A stretch of DNA of 64,000 nt from the NCBI GenBank assembly GCA_036971615.1, contig JAYKKR010000001.1, positions 1,364,001-1,428,000 of the forward strand, read 5' to 3'. The position numbers and the translations under genes were made by a program. This DNA is from Amyloporia xantha (taxonomy: Eukaryota > Basidiomycota > Agaricomycetes > Polyporales > Adustoporiaceae). The notes under the pieces were generated by a model, which was not told the DNA's origin, did not search any database, and saw nothing but the letters and a program-made list of their open reading frames with translations. Positions 1 to 12,200 of the stretch are shown one piece after another (within the stretch, counting starts at the first letter, position 1; the number at the start of each line of letters is the position of its first letter).

Positions 1-53
1 CTGACATTGCTGATGGAGGAGAGGCACCAGCGAAGGTGACTGAGGACGACTGA
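1..53 (+). CDS. Possible 3' end of an upstream gene (partial)
   Basis: A short open frame runs from base 3 to a TGA at 51-53. It reads as a hydrophilic, acidic C-terminal tail (ending A-K-V-T-E-D-D). No start or domain is visible because the window begins here. It could be the last exon of a plus-strand neighbour or chance; no function can be given. Confidence 0.25.
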   Translation, partial: DIADGGEAPAKVTEDD

Positions 54-414
54 TGACATGAATCTCTCCGATTGTGCTGGTTACTTTTACATGCAGCTGG
101 TTAATGATAGTTTCGCTTTCGCTTTCGCTTTCTCAAGGATCGGAGTCATCTTGATGGCTGCCGCTGGGTACTGTGTTTAAGTTTAGTCCGTAGAAGAAAT
201 TCCTGTCTTCACTTTTGTCGCAAGTTGGAAGGCAGTGAGTGATATTCATGCCTCGGTGAATGGTATACACCATCAATTCCCACGGTTACAGCACTTCTGT
301 GTGGAAGCTGCTCAAGTGCCTCTCACTTCACTTACAGCGTATTCGCCCAACGTTCGCCCTTCCACTGCGACCCCTACATAGTACTGGAGCTATAAGCTGG
401 GTCTGCGGTTACCG
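54..414. other. Intergenic region upstream of COG1
   Basis: No gene seen. It holds a short simple repeat (TTTCGC about 3.5 times, near 111-132) and the presumed promoter of the COG1 gene. No convincing TATA element stands out. Confidence 0.5.
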
Positions 415-3400
415 ATGGCTCGCCGACCCTCCATAGTATCTTTGGCTTCGTCCACGAGAACACAGTCTAAGACCAGCGGACAGCCAGGGCAGGCACCACG
501 ATCTCTATCCCAGTATTCGGTCATGGACAGCACTCACGACAACCTCCGGACTTTGGAAGACTTTGATCCAGACGACCTGTTTGCCAGGTACACTGTCTCT
601 GAAGTGAAGGCAATACAGCAGCGCTTGAGGTGCTTTGAGAGGTCGTTTGCAACTCATGAGGGTCACTGAGGCGTTCCCGCTCACAGAACAAATGCTGAGG
701 CGAAACAAGAAGAGCTTCGTCTCATGGTTGGGTACGTTAATATTTGCGTCCTTGCAGTCTTTTTCTTGAATTGTACAACGAAAGCGCAGGGAACGGTATC
801 GCGATTTGCTGCAAGCGTCGACCTCAATTATCTCAATGGCTCAGTCCTCAAAAAGCGTCCTAGAAGCATGTCATGAGATGCGACAGATAGTCGCATCTAC
901 TCAGCTACCTCGAATGCCGATACGCCCGTTAGGTGGAGAAGGTCGCTTTCATCTGTGTTTAGTCTTGAGACGCTTTGCTGACACTCTTTCACAGATAAAC
1001 ACTTGCAAGCGCTGCAGTCACTATCGGCCCACCTAAAACTGCTGTTAGATGCACCGGAACATTTATGGCGCTTCATGGAACAGCGAAAGTACCTGCATGC
1101 TGCTTGGCTTTTCTTGACAGCGCGCGCAGTGCATCAGACAATGATACGAGGGGACCAAGACTCTCATCAGAGCTGGCAAGCGTATGGTATAGATGTCTCA
1201 GTACGTGGAGTATCGTCGATTTTTGTACTGTGCTCACGTTCCCATGGTAGGAAGATATGCCATTGGTACAGCGTCAGTGGGACACGGTCTCGCAATTTAG
1301 ATCTCAGATCGTTCACAAAGCCACGCTCTCTCTACGTGAACAAGTGGCCTCACCCGCGGTACGACAGTAATTATGTTTCGTGCTTGACAGGTCTGACGTA
1401 TACGCACAGGAGATCTGTGCTGCTCTCCTTACGCTACATTTACTTGAATCCCGTCCACTCACAGAGACATTGGGGATTTATCTAGCGCAAAGAACCAAAA
1501 CGCTGTCGTCCCTGCTGTCTCGCACCCAGGGCCAAGTGGGCAACGGTCATGCCCATGATGCTCCCAGAAGCAACGGCAAGCTGCCAGGAAGGTCGCGGAA
1601 AAATGTTATGCGTGATACAAGGCAGAGTCTTCAAGCTGTTTTAGAGCTTGTATCACAGACGTTGGGGACGGCGCGAGTCGTATTTTCCGACAGCCCTTCT
1701 GGTGAGCTCCCTTTGATGCAGCAGGTATTGCAATACATACAAGGAGAGAAGGGGTCCATCAGCTCGCTTCCGGCCGAGCTTCAATTAACGACGGAGTCAT
1801 TGCTCACTAGCTTGCCCTCCTCTACCCACTTCCTTTTGCTTCCCACCAGCATCAGATCCTATAAGCCATACGTCGATGGGACCTCCTTGTCTTCACTTGT
1901 TCCACAAGGACAACTTGCTCCCAAGCTAGAGACCTTTTTTACTCAGTCTCTGAAGACAATTCAAACGACTATGGGGAATTGGTTCGTGAATTTGGATAAC
2001 GCTCGCGAAGTCTGGGACCTCAGGATTTCCTCGTGGAAGTATGTGTTGAGCCTGGTCGGGCTGAAGCCAGATGAGAGGACGCGTTTCAAGTCTGTACTAG
2101 ATGAGGTATCAAAACGACACGTGGTCTCCTTGTGGACGTCAACCCTCGATCGTGTGGAGACGGCATTCAGGGAGCACCTTACTTCCGCACTGAAGGCACT
2201 GGCGGACGGTGCAGATGAGAGTATTTCAGGTATGTCTCACCATCAGTACCGAAGAGACACTGTGATAATGACCACAGCTCAGACGCGCAGCCGGTACAGT
2301 ATCTCTTCCAAATACCACCGCTACCATCCGCGACACAGACAAGTACTGCTTCGTCCTTGGCTGCATTTCAGCGATATAAATCTGTTCTGCGGCGCCAGCT
2401 GAAAGGTCGAACACCGTTGCTTGACGACGTCCTAAATGTGGTGGAGCAAAACGCCCGCGATCTGCAAAAGGACATGGAGGCTCTCCGTGAGAATGATCAA
2501 GATGATCAGTGCGTGTCACAAACCGAAGAACCACCTGAGTTTATTAACGACCGTGTTCTGTGTTAGGACTCTAACGAAACAACTTGTCGATGGCTATCGA
2601 CCTGGCGCTGAGGCGCTATGTACAAAGATAGCAGATATCCTGGAAGCAGCAGCAAGCACTGCCGACGGCACAGGTGAGTCTGATGACACAACAGCTATTT
2701 GAAATCACTTATGACTGCCCATAGCGCCTGCGAAACGCACGTTCGTGTTTGTCGGACGGATCGCGAATGAACTTGCTTCTTCATCGGCATTCGTCACGAC
2801 AATAGGATGCTATGATGGGGCGGTTGATGGTTAGCACCTTCAGCCTCGTTTTCCTAAATTGTCTTAATATATTACGTATAGACTTTCGGAAGAAGATGCA
2901 CAATCTTCACGACAGGACGTATCAACGATGGCGGGACCACATTGTTCAATGGATCATCTCAAGAAGTTGGCCAGTCCGGCCGTCTTCAGCCGATGACTGG
3001 AATGAGCCACAAGGTGCATCCTACTCTTCTCTTCGAGTGATGGTTTCCGACGATATTTGCACAGACACTAAGGCCATTGTCACGCGCCCTTCGCCAGCCA
3101 TGATACAGGCTCTTCAATCACTGTCGGCTTCGATGCAAGAGCTTGGTATCTTCATTGAACCAGTCAGTCAACGACGGATAGCAGAAGACAGTCTGCACTA
3201 CTTTGTCAATCAGCTATTGGATCGCAAATACCGTGACATTGTGTGCTCAGACCGAACCAAGATGCAAGATTATTGGGACTTAAATTTCCTCCGAAAACTC
3301 GCACAACTCTGGGGCAGTGCGTGGCTTGATGTCGGACAGCGGTTGGATACCCTTATATCACAGATGGAGATCAAGGTTCGTCTGTCGTTCTGTTTATGAC

Positions 3401-3674
3401 ATACCACACGGCTCACTCACTATAGCCACAGTCTGAAATTGACAATAGCTTAGCCGAACATCTGTCACGGGCGCAGATCCTCCTGGCACCACTATTCCCA
3501 CCGCCCGTGAATTCACTACCGTCTGTCTCAACGGGCAAGGGGCTGATGAATTCAGCGAGTCTATTATGTCATGGTTCGCCAGTAGTAGAGCAGCAGTTCC
3601 AGCCTGCGTTAGACCTTGTGAAGGCTTCTGCACGGTTTGGACTACTTCTCACCGGTAGTACGAATCAGCGCTGA
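415..3674 (+). CDS. COG1: Conserved oligomeric Golgi complex subunit 1 (COG1)
   Basis: COG1 is a lobe A subunit of the COG tether, which captures vesicles for retrograde intra-Golgi transport and so keeps glycosyltransferases in place. The N-terminus carries the Vps51/COG1 signature: DPDDLFARYTVSEVKAIQQ in exon 1, then after splicing QEELRLMVGERYRDLLQAS and a run of Ser-rich helix (SIISMAQSSKSVLEACHEM). The first junctions are readable: intron 1 starts with GTGCTTTG just after codon LR (near 629), and the next intron lies near 720-785 inside the G of MVGER. Further exons cover about 1003-1500, 1500-2230, 2340-2570, 2570-2700, 2830-3380 and 3425-3674. The protein stays alpha-helical and ends with LLLTGSTNQR before TGA. 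ATG 415 is the first Met in frame. Some internal exon limits are approximate. Identity rests on the N-terminal motif. Confidence 0.85.
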
Positions 3675-4151
3675 ATGGAATGGCTTTTCCCCCAATCGCC
3701 CTTAGTGAACAAGCAAGCTGTCTCACTTGGCAGCCCACTTCCTGATGGCCGTGTGCAGACCACTCCCACTCATGCTGTGATAATAGTAACATTTGGTATG
3801 TCATGCCTGAGGAAAATAGTCTCACCTTTGTCATGACAGTCACAGTGCCATCTTGATCATGATGGTCTCGCTGATCATCGTATGATTGATCATAAGAATG
3901 CGCTGAATATGCCATAGCGCTCAGGCCTGGGTCGGCTTTCTATCCCGGGCTCAGTCTTAGCTCTATAACAGCGCGCTGTTGATTTTGCGCATGCAAGGCT
4001 GTTGCCTGAACCGACTTTTGTTATAGAGGTGACCGGTCGCCTCAGGGAGTAGAGCTCCGGTTGTATTTTAGTTTCTTTGCTGTACCCTTAGTGGTCAGCC
4101 GGTGAGTCCTAGTGACTCGCATTTCGATATCCCCTTCACGGTCGTCGGAAC
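3675..4151. other. Intergenic region between COG1 and the 7TM gene
   Basis: No coding region supported; minus-strand open frames here look like noise. It contains the inverted repeat listed separately and presumably the COG1 terminator and the 7TM gene promoter. Confidence 0.5.
3961..4028. repeat. 10-bp perfect inverted repeat
   Basis: CTCTATAACA at 3961-3970 is mirrored exactly by TGTTATAGAG at 4019-4028, with a 48-base spacer. It sits about 290 bases past the COG1 stop and 120 bases before the 7TM start. It could form a weak hairpin or be a palindromic protein-binding pair; the role is unknown. Confidence 0.45.
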
Positions 4152-5717
4152 ATGGACGGTGAGGGCATCATTATACTAAGTCTCAACATTCGATACTTAT
4201 TTTCTAATGCAGTTGCACCGGCAGAGCCAGAGCCCAGTCTCCGGCCGTTGACTCCCGTGTTCTTTACCCTGCTCCTTACCGGGGGTCATATCGGAATGCC
4301 AATTCTCATCCTCACTTTTCTCCTGTCGAGGAGCGTACACCGACACCCGACTATTGTGAATTTTTGTATTACGTGGATTATCTATTCGATTTCGTACTGT
4401 TTATTGTGAGTAATCTGAGGATCTGCTTGTCCTCTCTTGGGTAAAACAAGTGCTTCACTAGGGTCTATGGCGGGTACAATCGTACCACTACTCCTCCCCA
4501 AGCATTATGCTTTATACAATCTGCATTGGTGTACGGCACCCCACCTATGTAAGTGGCTGCTAGTCGCAGTAGACCATGATGCGAACTCAGCTTTCAACAG
4601 GGCTGTCATAGCCGGCCTCGCAGTTGTCATACAGGTAAGCTATCCACGAGTGATGCATTTGTACGCTAAAGTCGCACATAGATTTGGGGTACATTTCACA
4701 CAGCTTCTGAGCCCGTATTTTTTGCCGAGCTTCCACGTACGGCTAGGCTACTTGTGGTAATCTTCTGAATTGAGATACCTCGTTGATTGTGACTCAATGA
4801 ATCCCCGCATCGTCAGATCCTCTCACCCCCTTACCTGGCCCTCGCCATCTTCACCACCGCAGCCGCTTACGTAGGAGATAAGAACATCAATTACCAAGAC
4901 AGACAGCTAACATCATATCCAAATGGCAGGTTGCAACCAATCATCCTGGAAGAGTTAGCGCGGATAATGGCGTTTATTGTGCTATACATGTTGAACGCTT
5001 GTGAAGAAAAATCTTTTGACATGACGGGTCTGGGAACTGACCGATTACTGCTTGTAGTGAAAGATATGCGGTACCGGTGTTCTGTTCCGCGATCCTCTTA
5101 GTGACCACAGGGTTGGAAGGTAGGTTACAACTGGTTAGTGCATCGACCTGACATCTGAGACATGCTTTCAGTGTCAATCGTGGTGAAGTGCTATCGCGGC
5201 CGGAAGCGTATCAAAGAAGTATGCCCTGACGCCGATGTCAGAAGGCCTTCACTCTCCCTCTGTTTTCGGGTGAGCACTTAAGTCAGCATGAGTTTCTTCA
5301 GTGACAAATTACATGCTTATTCAGGCTGCGGTATTCTTGTTATATTCCTGGATCGCTTTTGGGTAGTTGACATCTTGCATTGATTAAACGACGGTACCTG
5401 ACGCTGCTCCTTCTTAGGGCGTGCATTCTATTTTTGACAGAGAGCATAAAGCCCTTTCCGTACATGGCGCAAGCTGCGCGTCAGTACTATATTTCTCATA
5501 TGCTCTGATGAATCGCTCAACGAAGACATGAGTAGTGCCCCTCACTGCGACCATCGTTTTCGGTAGCCAGGAAGTGAGCCTCTCACATACCAATCGCTTG
5601 ACCATCTTGGAACTAACAACTTTTAAGGACATAGCAGTTGCATGGTGTGCGTGCATATGGAAACGACGCAAGAAACCGACCACGGCCTCTTCGGCTGAGC
5701 GGTGGAGAATTGCATGA
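4152..5717 (+). CDS. Orphan seven-helix membrane protein (GPCR-like, basidiomycete family)
   Basis: I resolve a multi-exon gene. ATG-GAC-G at 4152 is followed by an intron to CAG before 4215, giving MDVAPAEPEP. Hydrophobic helices then follow in order: one around PVFFTLLLTGGH, one around INFCITWIIYS-type sequence (VNFCITWIIYSISYCLL), one starting ALCFIQSALVYG and continuing VIAGLAVVIQ, one at ILSPPYLALAIFTTAAAY, one at AVPVFCSAILLVTTGLE, one at SLCFRAAVFLLYSWIAFG, and one at AALPLTATIVFGSQE, ending ERWRIA-TGA at 5717. This is seven helices with a short N-terminus and a basic cytoplasmic tail. A Cys at the start of helix 3 (ALCFIQ) and one in the loop before helix 5 (GVYCAI) recall the GPCR disulfide. 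Similar proteins of unknown function occur in many mushrooms. No ligand or G-protein motif can be named. Several introns are about 50 bases; all joins keep frame. Confidence 0.7.
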
Positions 5718-6033
5718 GTAACCGGGCCATCTAGCATTTCACGTTCAGAACGAGGGAACACCTGTGATGCAGCAGCATCAGATTGCAACGCCTCTGAGAT
5801 CGCAAACAGGGTTGCCTTGATAGACTGACAACAGGTTCGTAGCCGGGTACGAGAGTTGTGGGCTTAGATGGGAGACGGACGTCTTATTCAACGGACCGCT
5901 TGTCGTGGGCTTGGAATGGTTGTGCCTGCCAAACATGCTCTTCTGCGCCGACAGCCACTTCTAGTCAGGGGTATGGATAATCCGGAAGTAACATTCGTAT
6001 GACAAGAGGAAGTTGGCCGTAGTAAATGTATTC

Positions 6034-6466
6034 TTATGCACCTCCTCTGTAGCGCCTGTAAATCCGGTTGTTTTGATACAAAAACGGAAATTACGCACAC
6101 AAGAATATTGTTTCTTTAAGAACAAGTGTCAGAGGTTTTCGTGTAACTGTTCTAGAGAAAGACGTACATTGGAATGTGGATCAATTTCACGAAATACCCA
6201 ATGAATCCCATGACGGCAAATCCAATCGAGACGGCCTTGCAGATTTGAATAAACTCTGTTGTTTAGGTTAGACCTGGTTTAAAACGAAGCAAAGGGAGAG
6301 GACGAACCCTTCTGTGAAGGTTTTGTGCAACGGGTCAAGAACTGGGTGAGTCAAAATAGTGAGACGTCGACTCTAAACGATCAGGCTGTTGTGGTAAGCA
6401 TACCTGCCTCCCATCCCTGACGAACTCCTGAGGAATCTCCACAAACTCCTTAAGCTTTTCAGACAT
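6034..6466 (-). CDS. SSS1: Sec61 translocon gamma subunit (Sss1)
   Basis: Small tail-anchored subunit of the Sec61 channel, which clamps the Sec61 alpha halves in the ER membrane. Read on the minus strand, exon 1 begins at ATG 6466 with [20 protein letters not shown]. Later exons give [13 protein letters not shown], then [20 protein letters not shown] and VKLIHIP, the classic SecE/Sec61 gamma amphipathic helix and single TM segment. The last exon is tiny: after an intron beginning GTACGTC near 6174 it adds about 22 nt, giving RYRGGA and TAA at 6036-6034. The total is about 68 residues, normal for the family. The gene was missed by simple ORF length because it is split into four short exons. 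It shares a roughly 320-base divergent promoter region with the PPR gene. Confidence 0.88.
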
Positions 6467-6790
6467 GTTGTGAATGAAATAGTGAGGGTTGAAATGGCTT
6501 TAAGGTAGACGACGTGTTCAATGCAGGACCACGGTAACACGACTGCTAGTAGTCACGTGGAAAACAAGTACCACTAACGCGCTTGATTATCCAGGACTTC
6601 ACGCTCCCGCTCGCAGGAATTCTCCGTCCGATTTGAAGCTTGAAACTGTGTAGGGCCTTGTCGTCGACACCGCCTGTCACCAGTTCTTGATTCTAAGTTG
6701 TGTCGCGTGCAACATCGTGCGTATTTTCGAGTAAGCATTTATTGATCAGGACTGATTCAGTAGACTGTGTCTTCCATAGTGCCCGCATGA

Positions 6791-9082
6791 ATGTTCTTGA
6801 GGACCTACGGTGCAGCAAGACCAGTTGTAGGCTTTTATTGTCGGCGAATTCTGATATCCCGCAGCCATTCGTCGTCCTCAGGGGGGCATGCTTTCCCCGG
6901 AGATCATGGGGCGTCCGCGACCGCAGAGACACGCAGTAGCGTCCATCACCTCCGTCTCTCCGTTGTGGAATACGATGCAGATGGCATACATGCATCTTAC
7001 AAGGCTCTTGTACCTCCATTGATGAAGACAGGCGTTGTCGATTTGATAGGAAAGGACACCTTTTTCCGGGCCTTCGATGTCCTGTTGGCGTCTGGACGCC
7101 GCAGGGATGTCGATTTAATGAAACTCATGCTTGCCGACGCGCTTGTTCACTGTGACAAGGATGAGGCTTCTCGACTTCATAACCATGTTTTCCACGGACT
7201 TCTTACCCGCAGCTCGACGCGCTCTGCTTTCAAGTGGCTCTCAGTCAAACCCGCCTTGATTGTTCCGGCGCGAGAGCAATGGCATGCACTCATAAAGGCT
7301 TGCGCCGACGGCAACGCCCTCCGTCTTATCCACTTGGCACTCAGATTGATGAGACAGCTAGCCTGTCCCCCTACACCTTTGACTTTTGAGCTTCTCTTCC
7401 GGACGCTTTTCGTAGGTGGATTCGTTCCCACGCCCTCTGACCTCCGCAAGCACCTCGTCACTATGAAAAGGCATGGTTTAACTCATGATCCTCATCTCGA
7501 ATGTCTCCTCCGTGATGCCTACACCCGACATTCACACCCTCCACAAGCAGAGCAGGCTGTGAACGTATACCAGGACGTATTTCAGCAGGATTCAGAAGAG
7601 ACCGGATTATCGGTCCACATCTCCCTTCCAATCGACCGCCTGGATCGGCCGTTATCAAAATTGGACATGGAGAAACTCTTGGCTCTCACTGTACATAGAC
7701 AACCAAAAGGAGTTGCATTGCAGTTGTACCGAAGATTCAAAGGGCTCGGATTTGAAGCTACCCAAAGCACCTTAGCAGCTGTCCTACATGGCACCTGTGA
7801 CAGTAACGTCGTTAACTTCTGGGAGAACGCATTCTCTATCCGAGCCGATGCTTCGTTGTGGGCGAGGTTGATCCACAATGCAGTTCTTAAAGGCACTGTC
7901 GCAAAAGCAATCTCCATGTACAATTCCGCCCTGTCGATGGGAATTCGTCCCACCAATACGATGTTCCACCCCATTTTGCGTGCACTTTGCTCAGGCTTTT
8001 TGCGACCACCTGACGAGCCAACCATTGACCGTGCATTGGCTATGTATCAAGAATATATGCGCTTGAACCAAGTGCGGGACGAGCAACGTGATGCTGCGAC
8101 TCCAGCAAATACACCCGACGCACCTATCTACAACACTCTTCTTCGCGTGTTATCATCGTCTTCCAATACGACTAAATATTTTCCCATCGCCGTGTCTCTA
8201 CTGGAGGAGATGCAGCGCTACAATGTCGCAATGGATAACATGACCGCTACAACTGTTGTCATATTACTCTTGCGCTGCTCGTCGGATTTCCAGGAGGCCT
8301 TCAAGTTCTACGAACTTGTCTGTCGATCCGAAGATGGTAGAGCGGTCCTCGATCAGGAAGGCTATATCGCGGTCTTGAACGCATTCTGCAAAGTCTCTGG
8401 GAAAAAGAGCGCTGTCCCCCCACCTCGCCTTTACTTCGAGATAGTGAAAGATATGCAAAAGGCAGGACACCAGATTCCGCCCAAAGTCTACACCATCCTC
8501 CTCCAGCGCATGGCGTCGTTGGCATCTCAACTGTCTTCTCTCGGCGGGGACGAGGCTTCAACATCTCTATCACCCCTCGTGGATGCGGTCAAGAAGACTC
8601 ACCAGCTCCTCGTGGTCGATGCGTCCTTAAACCCCGATGCTCCTCTATGGAATCAGTTGATGGATACTTACCAGCGGGTAGGTTGCTTCGCCGAGGCGTA
8701 CCAAATATGGAATAATCTTTTCCGTTCCGGCCAACATAACCACGCCAGCCTTAGTATCATTCTGGATACCTGTGGCCGCGCGAACGCATACAATACTGCC
8801 TTACGGATCTGGACCGACATGAAACACAGTGGGTTTCGGCCAAATCAAAATAATTGGAACACCTGGCTCGAATGCCTTTGCCGCGTAGGCAAGCTTGATC
8901 AAGCGGTTAAGACTTTGTGTCTGGAGATGGGACAATCAGGGTCTGGCGTGCGGCCTGATGCCGAGAGTGCACGAATCCTGATTTCCTTCGCGTCCTCGAA
9001 GGAGCAGCGAGAGGAAGTTCACAAACGTATCATGCAACATCTACCATCTATATGGAAAAAACTCCCGTTGAAGGATGTATGA
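6791..9082 (+). CDS. Mitochondrial pentatricopeptide-repeat (PPR) protein
   Basis: Single-exon 763-residue protein. The first about 40 residues (MFLRTYGAARPVVGFYCRR, then Ser-rich, no acidic residues) look like a mitochondrial presequence. The body is all helix pairs of PPR type, for example GTVAKAISMYNSALSMGIRP near residues 360-385, YFPIAVSLLEEMQRYNVAMD near 460, and NTALRIWTDMKHSGFRPNQN and WNTWLECLCRVGKLDQAVKT near 670-710. Fungal PPR proteins bind organellar RNA and act in mitochondrial mRNA stability, processing or translation. Which RNA is bound cannot be read from sequence, and I do not assign a yeast orthologue. An upstream ATG at 6787 is out of frame. The stop is TGA at 9080-9082, convergent with GCV2. 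Confidence 0.85.
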   Translation: MFLRTYGAARPVVGFYCRRILISRSHSSSSGGHAFPGDHGASATAETRSSVHHLRLSVVEYDADGIHASYKALVPPLMKTGVVDLIGKDTFFRAFDVLLASGRRRDVDLMKLMLADALVHCDKDEASRLHNHVFHGLLTRSSTRSAFKWLSVKPALIVPAREQWHALIKACADGNALRLIHLALRLMRQLACPPTPLTFELLFRTLFVGGFVPTPSDLRKHLVTMKRHGLTHDPHLECLLRDAYTRHSHPPQAEQAVNVYQDVFQQDSEETGLSVHISLPIDRLDRPLSKLDMEKLLALTVHRQPKGVALQLYRRFKGLGFEATQSTLAAVLHGTCDSNVVNFWENAFSIRADASLWARLIHNAVLKGTVAKAISMYNSALSMGIRPTNTMFHPILRALCSGFLRPPDEPTIDRALAMYQEYMRLNQVRDEQRDAATPANTPDAPIYNTLLRVLSSSSNTTKYFPIAVSLLEEMQRYNVAMDNMTATTVVILLLRCSSDFQEAFKFYELVCRSEDGRAVLDQEGYIAVLNAFCKVSGKKSAVPPPRLYFEIVKDMQKAGHQIPPKVYTILLQRMASLASQLSSLGGDEASTSLSPLVDAVKKTHQLLVVDASLNPDAPLWNQLMDTYQRVGCFAEAYQIWNNLFRSGQHNHASLSIILDTCGRANAYNTALRIWTDMKHSGFRPNQNNWNTWLECLCRVGKLDQAVKTLCLEMGQSGSGVRPDAESARILISFASSKEQREEVHKRIMQHLPSIWKKLPLKDV

Positions 9083-9228
9083 TTCAAACAACCTAGTCCC
9101 TGATACATCTAATGCAATTAGTATGGTATGTAAAGCTGATAAATAGTATGAAAGTGATGCGTGCGGTTGAACATCACGCTTCTGCAGATATGCGTTCTGT
9201 CTTGCACCTGAAAAAGTTGGTGCGACAT

Positions 9229-12200
9229 CTAGAGGGATGACGTAGCTGACTCTTCGACGGAAGGACAATCGCACTGCACAATTATTGTTATTATCGACGA
9301 GAGCAAAGAAATAACCAATGGCTTACGATGAGGTTCAAATCGCCATACGCTGGAACGATGAGACCTGTCAGTTATGGTGGGAGGCCGACATGGAGTTTTA
9401 AACTGACCATCGTCAACTCTGGACACCGTCGGCCAGAATTTCCTCTCCAGAAGCCAAGGCATTGGGAATGCAGCTGTTTGTCGAGAGTATGGCCTAGGTG
9501 GATGATGTTATGTAAGGCTCATCTTTCTGTAAGTGAGACTTACCGTTTCCACTCCTCTTCAGGGAGCGCGATCACAGACACTGGGTGGGGTGCATTTTTC
9601 AACACGTTGTTGTCTTTTGGCTGTTTGCCGTTCATAACATCTTCTGCCTCCTGTCGGATTTGGATCATCGCATCGCAGAATCTGCATAATAATTATATAT
9701 AGCGCTTCGGTATCATGATTAATAGACTTACCGGTTGATTTCCTCCAGAGACTCCGATTCCGTGGGTTCAATCAGCATGCATGTTGAAATGGGCCAAGAG
9801 CACGTTGGCGGGTGGAAGCCATAGTCCTAGAGCGGCAATGTTAGCACCCATGCTGATCTATCCGATCATGGAGGAAACAACGTACCTGCAACCTTTTCGC
9901 GAAGTCAGTTACCTTGAGACCTGCGGCCTTGTCGAACTCTGCAAGATCAATCAGCAGTTCGTGGGCTACGCGCCCATTTCCATTCTTGAATCGCAGGTTA
10001 TAATGCCCCGAGAGGCGGTGAGCCATGTAGTTGGCGTTCAACAGCGCGACCTTGGAGGCTGCCGAAAGACCATCACCGCCGAGCATCTTGATGTATGCCC
10101 AAGAAATGAGTAGGATTGATGCGCTGCCATACTGGGCGGCCGAAACGGCGTCAATGGCCCGATCACCACCTGTAGGAACGACGGGATGGCCGGGCAGGAA
10201 AGGTGCAAGGTGCTCTGCGACGCATATAGGTCTGTGAAAAATGTGAAAATGTGTATGTCCTGGCATTCCAGATATTCTTACCCAACACCTGGACCACCAC
10301 CACCATGAGGACTGCGATGCTGAACGTGAGCTTCGGCAGACTACGACATTGCTAGGCCTACTTACATGGCGAACGTTTTGTGAAGGTTCATATGGCATAC
10401 GTCGCCGCCACATGTCGCAGGGTTGGTTACGCCGATCTGAGCGTTCAAGTTGGCCCCTGTGGATGGAGTGTCAGAAAGCTCGCGTATTCACGTTCTAAGC
10501 TCCTTCCATACCGTCAAGGTAGACTTGCCCGCCGTTGTCATGGATGATTTTGCAAGCCTATGCAATGACGGCGTCAACCCAGCATAATGTAACATGATCT
10601 ATGGACTGACGTCTGATACGCCGTCCTCGAAAACGCCAAACGTTGAGGGGTATGTGATCTATCTCATGATGAGACTGTAATCCCGGTCACACGCTGGGCA
10701 GTCATTCTCACCATGAACGCAGCAAGTTTATCTTTGTGCTTCTCCGCTTTCACCTTGAGATCCTCCAAATCGAGGTTCCCGTCCCCATGGGTCTTGACGG
10801 GGACGACCTTGAGACCTGCCATCACGGCGGACTGCATGCCAACCGAAGAAGATCATCAGCCACAAGGATCATCATCACAGGAAGTGTAATTCTGACAGCA
10901 GGATTTGTTCCGTGTGCGCTGACAGGGATCAGGCAGATGTCCCGGTGACCCTCACCGCGCGACTCGTGATAAGCCCTGATCACAGACAGACCGGCGTACT
11001 CTCCTGCAGCACCCGAGTTGGGCTGTACAGAGCAGGCATGGAAACCGGTGATCTTGCAGAGGTCGGACTCAAGTTCCTGCCGAAAAGCGTCAACGCACTG
11101 TTCTCTTGCCGCGAAAAACGGATGAGGTTACCTTGATGACCTGAAGATAGCCCTTCACCTGATCCGTGGGTGCGAACGGATGCACGGCACCGAATTCGGG
11201 CCACGTAAGGGGAATCATGCTGCTCGTGCTGTTCAGCTTCATCGTGCAGCTTCCCAGCGGGATCATCGCGTGCACCAGCCCGAGATCCTTCGACTGCAGA
11301 TGATAGATATACCGCAGCATCTCCGTCTCCGAATGGTGCGCATTGAAGACAGGGTGCGGGAGATACTGCGACGTCCGCTGCAGCGTCTGCGGGACAGCGA
11401 GGGATTTCGGGAGCGTGAAGTCGGAGATGGAGACAGGGTTTCTGGAGGCAGCAGATGCAAAGGCGTTCGCGATGCTGACGACGTCTTCTGTTGACACGCT
11501 CTCGTCGAGGGTGACGCCGACGTGCTTCGCGTCTACCCTGCGGAGGTTGATCCCAGACGCGAGAGCTGCAGCGTGCACAACTTCTGCGTCCGTTGCAGCA
11601 CCGCTGACATCGAACGTGAGAGTGTCGAAGAACTCGCCGTTGACCGCCTTGTATCCGTATTTCTCGACCGTCGACTCCAAAATCTGCGTGAGCGCGTGGA
11701 CCTTCTGTGCGATACGTCGAAGACCGTCCGGACCATGGTAAACGGCATACATTGCAGCCATGTTGGCGAGAAGAGCCTGGCTGGTGCAGATGTTGCTCGT
11801 CGCCTTTTCACGTCGGATGTGCTGTTCACGAGCTACAAATCCTGGATTAGCCGCATATATGCGCATCTTTAGGACGTGGACATACTCTGCAGAGCGAGTC
11901 TGTACGCAGGCTTCCCATAGACATCCTTGCTCCGACCGATTAACCTACCGGGCATCTTCCGCTTCAGCTTGTTCGTGCACGCGAAGAATGCGCCGTGAGG
12001 GCCACCGTAGCCGGCAGGAACACCGAACCGAGCCGAGTTGCCCAGAACGATGTCCGCGCCCCACTCACCAGGCGGCTTGAGCATGGTCAGCGCGAGCAGA
12101 TCACTCGCGCAAACCAGGAGACCTCCTGCGCCATGGACAATTTCCGTGATGCCACCAAAGTCCTTGACACTACCGTTGACGTCCGGGTACTGGACCAGCA

